This document shows, piece after piece, positions 51,533 through 56,243 of a stretch of 56,243 nt of DNA. Source of the DNA: Anaerolineaceae bacterium (GTDB taxonomy: Bacteria; Chloroflexota; Anaerolineae; Promineifilales; Promineifilaceae); contig PABI01000149.1 in the NCBI GenBank assembly GCA_002699125.1, forward strand, positions 1 through 56,243. The letters are read 5' to 3'. A program made the position numbers and the translations under genes. How positions within the stretch are numbered: the stretch's first letter is position 1; the number at the start of each line of letters is the position of its first letter. The notes beneath the pieces were generated by a model that saw nothing but the letters and a program-made list of their open reading frames with translations, was not told where the DNA came from and ran no database searches.

Positions 51533-52372
51533 ATGCGCATTTTGATTACTGGTGGCGGCGGGCATTTGGGGACCGCTCTACAAACTGAGCTGATCGAACA
51601 CGAACTATTTGCCTTTCCTCGGGCCGAACTAGACATAACGGATAAGGAAGCGGTGTTTACGGCCGTTTCCACCACCTCCCCCGACCTCATCATCCACACC
51701 GCTGCCTACACCAACGTGGATGACTGCGCTAAAGACCCCGACTACGCCTACAAGGTGAATGGCCTGGGCACGCAAAACGTGGCCCTGGCCTGCCAGCAAT
51801 TTGGTGCGGCACTGGTTCACATCAGCACAAATGAGGTGTTTGCCGGGGACAATCTGGCCGGGTATGAAGAGTGGATGCCCAGAAATCCGGTGAATGCGTA
51901 CGGCCGTTCCAAAGCCGCCGCTGAAGCCCATGTGCAAAACCTCCTTAACCGCTATTACATCGTGCGGCCTGCCTGGCTGTACGCGCCGCAGGGACGCAAC
52001 TTCATCCACGCCATCCTGGACCGCGCCCGGCAAACCGGCCATCTGCGCGTTGTCAGTGATGAGGTGGGCAATCCCACCCACACCCAGGACGTAGCCCAGG
52101 CCATCGGCCAGTTAATTAAAACAGAACAGTACGGTATTTATCACTTTGTCAACTGCGGCAGCTGCTCCCGCTGGGAATTTGCCAATGAGATTTTGCAGCT
52201 GGCCGGGCTGACCAATGTGGTTAATACGCCCATTTTAGGCAAGGAATTTAAACGGCCGTCCACGCCCCCACCCTACTGCGCTTTACACAATATCGCAGGC
52301 AAGGCAATCGGCATTGAATTACGGCCGTGGCAAGAAGCCCTGGCTGACTACTTTAACCAGCACGTTAATTAG
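51533..52372 (+). CDS. dTDP-4-dehydrorhamnose reductase-like (RmlD) protein
   Basis: 279 residues. Extended SDR: MRILITGGGGHLGTAL nucleotide loop, LIIHTAAYTNVDDCA, STNEVFAGD, YGRSKAAAE active site (YxxxK) and VRPAWLYAPQGRNF. RmlD reduces dTDP-6-deoxy-L-lyxo-4-hexulose to dTDP-L-rhamnose. The other rml genes are not adjacent, so a different sugar or a MAT2B-like role cannot be excluded. Confidence 0.85.
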   Translation: MRILITGGGGHLGTALQTELIEHELFAFPRAELDITDKEAVFTAVSTTSPDLIIHTAAYTNVDDCAKDPDYAYKVNGLGTQNVALACQQFGAALVHISTNEVFAGDNLAGYEEWMPRNPVNAYGRSKAAAEAHVQNLLNRYYIVRPAWLYAPQGRNFIHAILDRARQTGHLRVVSDEVGNPTHTQDVAQAIGQLIKTEQYGIYHFVNCGSCSRWEFANEILQLAGLTNVVNTPILGKEFKRPSTPPPYCALHNIAGKAIGIELRPWQEALADYFNQHVN

Positions 52373-52374
52373 TA

Positions 52375-52437
52375 CGCAGATTACCCTGATTACCCTGATA
52401 AAAAAAGATCAGGAAAATCAGGTAAATCAGCGTCCCA
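52375..52437. repeat. Intergenic inverted repeat, 'gcagattaccctgat' family
   Basis: acgcagattaccctgattaccctgat faces atcaggaaaatcaggtaaatcagcgtcc. It lies between the reductase stop and the oligopeptidase start. Confidence 0.75.
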
Positions 52438-52456
52438 TTTCTGGAGCGATTTTGAA

Positions 52457-54514
52457 ATGAACGAGACTCCCCAACCACCTATCGCCGCTGTCAAACCCAA
52501 AGAATTGCTTTTGCACGGGCACACCCGCATTGATAACTACTACTGGCTGCGCGAGCGGAACAATCCCGAAGTAATTGCCTACCTGGAAGCGGAAAATGCC
52601 TACACCGAAAAGATGATGGCCCACACCAAACCGCTGCAGGAAGAACTGTATGAGGAGATGGTCGGCCGCATTCAGGAAACCGACAGCAGCGCCCCGGTGA
52701 AAAAAGGGGAATATTACTACTATGATCGCACCGAAGCGGGCAAACAGTACAAAATCCACTGCCGCAAGCATGGCTCGCTGGACGCCCCGGAACAGATTTT
52801 GCTCGACGAAAACGAACTGGCCGCCGACACGAAGTACTTCAAGCTGGGCGTCTTCGAAGTCAGCCCCAACCAGCAACTGCTGGCCTACTCCACCGACACC
52901 AGTGGCGGCGAACGGTACACCCTCGTCGTCAAGGATTTGGCCAGCGGTGAAATGCTGGCCGACGCCGTACCCAACACCTTCTACTCCGTGGAATGGGCCA
53001 ACGACAACAAAACGCTGTTCTACAACAAGCAAAACGACGTGTGGCGCAGTGATAAAATCTTCCGCCACACGTTGGGCACCAACGCCGCTGAAGATGTTGA
53101 AGTGTATCATGAGCCGGACGAGCTGTTTAACGTCTTCATGCACAAAACGCGGGACGAAGCGTACATCGTCATCACCTCTATCAGCATGGAAACGTCTGAG
53201 CAATATTACCTGGATGCCAACACGCCGGATGGCGACCTGACGCTGCTGGCTCCGCGGCGGCGCGGCTGGCGTTATTTTCTCAACCATCGCCAGGGGGAAT
53301 TTTTCATTTTGTCCAACGAGGATGCGCCTAACTTTAAGCTGATGTTTACGGCCGTATCCACCCCCTCCCCCGAAAATTGGCAAACCTTCATTCCCTACAA
53401 CCCCGACAAGCTGATAGAAAATGTGGACGTCTTTGTCGATCATCTGGTAATTTACGGCCGTTATAACGGCCTGCACACCCTCGACATCCACAGCTTCAGC
53501 GGCAGCCACCGCCAGCCCGTACAGTTTCCTGAACCCGTCTACGCCGTTCAGGACAGCGATAATCCCGAATTTGTCACCGACCGGCTGCGCTTTGTTTACA
53601 CCTCGCTCACCACGGCCGACACCACCGTGGAGCTGGACATGAACACGCTGGAATGGCACAAAATCAAGCAGCTGCCCGTCCTCGGCGGCTACGATCCGGA
53701 CAACTACCAATCCGCGCGCACCTTCGCCACCGCACCTGACGGCACCAAAGTGCCCATTTCGCTGGTCTACAAAAAAGGTCTGGAACGAGACGGCAGCAAC
53801 CCCTGCCTACTCTACGGCTACGGTTCCTACGGGGCCAGCATGTCCCCCAGCTTCGACCAGAAGCGGCTCAGCCTGATTGACCGCGGCTTTGTTTACGCCA
53901 TCGCCCACATTCGCGGCGGCAAGGAGATGGGCCGGCACTGGTACGACCAGGGCAAATGGCTCAACAAGAAGAATACCTTCACGGACTTTATTGCCTGTGC
54001 CCGACACCTGATCAATGAGAAGTATACGAGTCGTGAGAAGTTGGCGGTGAACGGCCGTTCCGCCGGCGGCCTGCTCATGGGGGCAGTCACAGTGATGGCG
54101 CCTGAACTGTTCAAAGTGGTTGTGGCCGGCGTTCCCTTCGTCGATGTCGTCTCAACGATGCTCGACGAAACAATCCCCCTCACCACCGGCGAATTCGAGG
54201 AGTGGGGCAATCCCAAAGAGGAAGCATATTACAAATACATGGTCTCCTACTCCCCCTACGACAACACCGAGGCCAAGGCGTACCCCAACATTCTCATCAC
54301 TGCCGGGCTCAACGACCCCCGCGTGCAATATTGGGAACCGGCCAAATGGACCGCCAAACTGCGCGCTCTCAAAACCGACGACAACCTGCTCCTGCTCAAA
54401 ACCCACATGGGCGCGGGGCATTTTGCTTCAAGCGGCCGTTACGACTACCTAAAAGACATCGCCTTCGAATACGCCTTCATCCTAGACATCATCCAGTTGG
54501 GACAAGAAACTTGA
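52457..54514 (+). CDS. Oligopeptidase B / prolyl oligopeptidase (S9A)
   Basis: 685 residues, the usual length. An N-terminal extension plus beta-propeller (about 10-400; YYWLRERNNPEV, EYYYYDRTEAGKQYKIHCRK) is followed by the peptidase domain. The catalytic triad is Ser in NGRSAGG, Asp in LNDPRV and His in GAGHFA. PtrB-type signatures (HIRGGKEMGRHWYDQGKWLNKKNTFTD) favour oligopeptidase B, which cuts short peptides after Lys or Arg in the cytosol. No signal peptide is seen. Confidence 0.93.
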   Translation: MNETPQPPIAAVKPKELLLHGHTRIDNYYWLRERNNPEVIAYLEAENAYTEKMMAHTKPLQEELYEEMVGRIQETDSSAPVKKGEYYYYDRTEAGKQYKIHCRKHGSLDAPEQILLDENELAADTKYFKLGVFEVSPNQQLLAYSTDTSGGERYTLVVKDLASGEMLADAVPNTFYSVEWANDNKTLFYNKQNDVWRSDKIFRHTLGTNAAEDVEVYHEPDELFNVFMHKTRDEAYIVITSISMETSEQYYLDANTPDGDLTLLAPRRRGWRYFLNHRQGEFFILSNEDAPNFKLMFTAVSTPSPENWQTFIPYNPDKLIENVDVFVDHLVIYGRYNGLHTLDIHSFSGSHRQPVQFPEPVYAVQDSDNPEFVTDRLRFVYTSLTTADTTVELDMNTLEWHKIKQLPVLGGYDPDNYQSARTFATAPDGTKVPISLVYKKGLERDGSNPCLLYGYGSYGASMSPSFDQKRLSLIDRGFVYAIAHIRGGKEMGRHWYDQGKWLNKKNTFTDFIACARHLINEKYTSREKLAVNGRSAGGLLMGAVTVMAPELFKVVVAGVPFVDVVSTMLDETIPLTTGEFEEWGNPKEEAYYKYMVSYSPYDNTEAKAYPNILITAGLNDPRVQYWEPAKWTAKLRALKTDDNLLLLKTHMGAGHFASSGRYDYLKDIAFEYAFILDIIQLGQET

Positions 54515-54571
54515 CCAACTTAAGAAACGGGTCAAAAATCTTTATCAGGTTAACAAATTACCGTAGTGAGT

Positions 54572-54604
54572 TGTATCTCTGGTTATAGATACAGTATCTT
54601 TTTT
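54572..54604 (+). terminator. Intrinsic terminator between convergent genes
   Basis: tgtatct (54572-54578) pairs with agataca (54587-54593), followed by gtatctttttt. It also lies between an outer inverted pair aacttgacca (54515) and tggtcaagtt (54637). Confidence 0.6.
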
Positions 54605-54648
54605 ATGTATCTAACACCCTAAATAAGCTGGAACTTTGGTCAAGTTAT

Positions 54649-56064
54649 TTAAGGTGAACACACTTCTCCAGGCTCCAAAGGCTGGATTGCAAAGTCAAGT
54701 GCCCAACCTACGATCGTAGGGTCTGCTACAGATTGTACTTTTAGATAGCTATTCATTTGGCACCCAGAATCCGGCCCATTGACCGTTACAGGACTGTCCT
54801 CCAATACGATCACCTCCTGGCCCCCTTCGATGGCAATAGTGGCAAACTGGCCACAATCGTTTGCCTCAATTTGTTCATCCGTCCAAATGAATAAAAGACT
54901 TGTAATAATACAGCCCCGAACTTGAGCATTTTCTGGCGTTGGGGAAGGGGTGCGGCTAGATGTGGCAGTGGCACTTGGAAGGATAGTAACCGTCGTTGTA
55001 GGTGAAAACACAGAAGTGGGTGTCATATTTTCTGTGGGTCGCGGCGTATTTTCTACTTCCGGTTCCTTAGTTTCATTTTCCACCTCTGTTGCCGTCTCTG
55101 TTAGCTCTATAATTGGATCCGCATTAGGTTCGGGCCAAAAAGTAACCAACAAAATTATCAGCAAAACAAATCCGCCGCTACCATACAACAGTTGTTTAGG
55201 CATTGTTTTGATTTTCTCATAAATGGTATGGGGTGATTTAGGATCACTTTCTCTTTCACGGAGCAGTGAAATCGCTGCAGCTTCCGTATCATCTATGATT
55301 AGATCTGGCTCTTTTGAGTATTCTTGTTTATCTTGTGCCCCAGTATAAATTATCCCCGTCGATACAGGTCCCACCATTTTGTGCGGTTCCAGCTCTCCCA
55401 GCAAGGCTGATAAACCAGCTTCATAGCTGTTGTCAAATGCAATCCACTGGTATGCTCCCCACAAGGCAGGAGTAACGGTAGGCTTGACATTTAACGGCAA
55501 CAACTTCAAATCGCCGCGATGCTCCATGCCAATGGCCACGTTCATTTCACTTTGCACCCAGCGGGATTCTACCGCGCTAGGTGTCAAAACCAATACAAAC
55601 CCACCGCTCTCTGATAACCCACGGTTGATTGCCTCCACCCATTTTTCACCTGGGCGAATGTTGTCAGGTGCCATCCAAGTTTGCCAACCGTTTGCTCGCA
55701 AATCATTTGCCAGCTTCTGTGCAAATTCAGCATCTTGACTGGCATGGCTGATAAATATTTGGCGTGGGTTGCGTTCAATTGTTTCTACTGGTCCGGGTTT
55801 TGGGTCAATTTGCTGTGGTTCCTCTGCAAAATGATCAGGGTAACTTTTGGGGCGTTCGCGCTCAAGTGCTGCCAAAAGTTCGTCAAAACGGCCGCGCTGC
55901 TGGCTATTTTCCACCAACATCCGTACTTTTTGGCTTTTGGGCATTCCCATTGTGAAATCGTTATAAACCTGGGGGAAATAATCAAAGCAAAAATTGGTCA
56001 AGTCTTCATCATTGAAGAATTCTTGCAAAAATTTTCGGGCACGGACGTGAATTGGTTCAGTCAT
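54649..56064 (-). CDS. Effector-associated-domain/TIR single-pass membrane protein
   Basis: 471 residues. Residues 5-71 (KFLQEFFNDEDLTNFCFD...SQKVRMLVENSQQRGRFDELLAALERERP) have the pattern of bacterial death-like effector-associated domains (EAD7-like). Residues 101-225 are a TIR domain (RQIFISHASQDAEFAQKLANDL, GWQTWMAPDNIRPGEKW, SAVESRWVQSEMN) with a Glu in the W-xx-SE segment (Glu173) at the NADase catalytic position. One hydrophobic helix (292-310) is followed by a Thr-rich linker and a Cys-containing tail with no match. The architecture suggests an abortive-infection or stress effector tethered to the membrane. Composition is AT-richer and ACGGCCGT is absent, so it is probably acquired. 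Confidence 0.8.
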   Translation of the reverse strand: MTEPIHVRARKFLQEFFNDEDLTNFCFDYFPQVYNDFTMGMPKSQKVRMLVENSQQRGRFDELLAALERERPKSYPDHFAEEPQQIDPKPGPVETIERNPRQIFISHASQDAEFAQKLANDLRANGWQTWMAPDNIRPGEKWVEAINRGLSESGGFVLVLTPSAVESRWVQSEMNVAIGMEHRGDLKLLPLNVKPTVTPALWGAYQWIAFDNSYEAGLSALLGELEPHKMVGPVSTGIIYTGAQDKQEYSKEPDLIIDDTEAAAISLLRERESDPKSPHTIYEKIKTMPKQLLYGSGGFVLLIILLVTFWPEPNADPIIELTETATEVENETKEPEVENTPRPTENMTPTSVFSPTTTVTILPSATATSSRTPSPTPENAQVRGCIITSLLFIWTDEQIEANDCGQFATIAIEGGQEVIVLEDSPVTVNGPDSGCQMNSYLKVQSVADPTIVGWALDFAIQPLEPGEVCSP

Positions 56065-56121
56065 GGGTCTGCGATTAGTTGGTTTGGTTATCGGGCACCG
56101 TTACGAAAACATCTACCATCT

Positions 56122-56149
56122 ATTTTACGCCATAACCGCAACCTTACAA
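56122..56149 (-). promoter_or_regulatory. Predicted promoter of the TIR gene
   Basis: On the minus strand TTGTAA and TAAAAT are spaced by 16 nt, 57 nt before the ATG. The rest of the window end (56065-56243) contains no recognisable gene. Confidence 0.4.
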
Positions 56150-56243
56150 CCCAACATTCCCCGTTCACGGTTTTTCAGTAGTCGGTGAAAAAACACAAAA
56201 ATCACCTCATTCTGGTAAGATGGAGTTTCTCGTAAACCAACAA

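Noticed and set aside
711..52437. Repeated intergenic words read as a CRISPR array
   Set aside because: Units are not evenly spaced, spacers are absent and the arms are inverted, so these are hairpin elements.
52427..53710. 427-residue minus-strand frame opposite the oligopeptidase
   Set aside because: Antisense shadow rich in Val/Phe/Gly, without family motifs.

Overview
The window is a gene-dense bacterial chromosome segment of moderately high GC. It looks like a member of the Chloroflexota (Anaerolineae/Ardenticatenia-like), an inference from gene content: a long LivH variant, the catabolic acyl-CoA and phenylacetyl-CoA epoxidase genes, single-chain glycyl-tRNA synthetase under a T-box, and many lipoproteins with acidic/threonine-rich linkers. 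No rRNA, tRNA, CRISPR array or transposase gene was seen.

Layout. (1) About 0.1-12.7 kb, all on +: a truncated hydrolase, two AMP-forming acyl-CoA synthetases around an alpha/beta hydrolase, an overlapping MaoC / enoyl-CoA hydratase / MaoC-like trio, then a five-gene Liv-type ABC importer. Together they suggest uptake, CoA activation and beta-oxidation-like breakdown of a carboxylic acid. (2) 12.7-20.1 kb: AceK, T-box-regulated glyS, a DUF3179 lipoprotein and a lysyl-oxidase-like lipoprotein. (3) 20.3-24.8 kb: a PPDK-like fragment, a decayed MntA/HepT-like pair with a MITE-like insertion, an AT-richer membrane protein, an EEP-family phosphohydrolase and a propeller-like lipoprotein. (4) 25.3-30.2 kb: a heterodimeric ABC exporter with complementary degenerate ATP sites and an ion-channel-like protein. 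(5) 30.4-37.8 kb: enoyl-CoA hydratase and paaA, paaB (duplicated domain), paaC, a frameshifted Imm53-like gene and paaD, then on the minus strand a SulP transporter and an acyl-CoA dehydrogenase. (6) 38-41 kb: a UroD-family protein, TrmD and an unknown membrane protein. (7) 41-48.8 kb, minus strand: a Ser/Thr kinase, a LOG-family protein and a partner-switching cassette (GAF-SpoIIE phosphatase, STAS, RsbW-like kinase, STAS). (8) 49-56 kb: QueG, an orphan AbrB antitoxin, an Ada-like repair protein, an RmlD-like reductase, an oligopeptidase B, and on the minus strand a death-like-domain/TIR membrane protein.

Three DNA-level signals run through everything. First, the palindrome ACGGCCGT occurs about 90 times where about one is expected, in all codon phases (Thr-Ala-Val, Asn-Gly-Arg, Arg-Pro), like cyanobacterial HIP1; it is missing from the likely acquired patches. 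Second, many intergenic gaps carry a long, wordy inverted repeat of one of several families. One family also lies inside queG and apparently trmD, read in the same frame. Third, several genes have a -10 box only 6-8 nt before the ATG and no Shine-Dalgarno, which predicts leaderless mRNAs.
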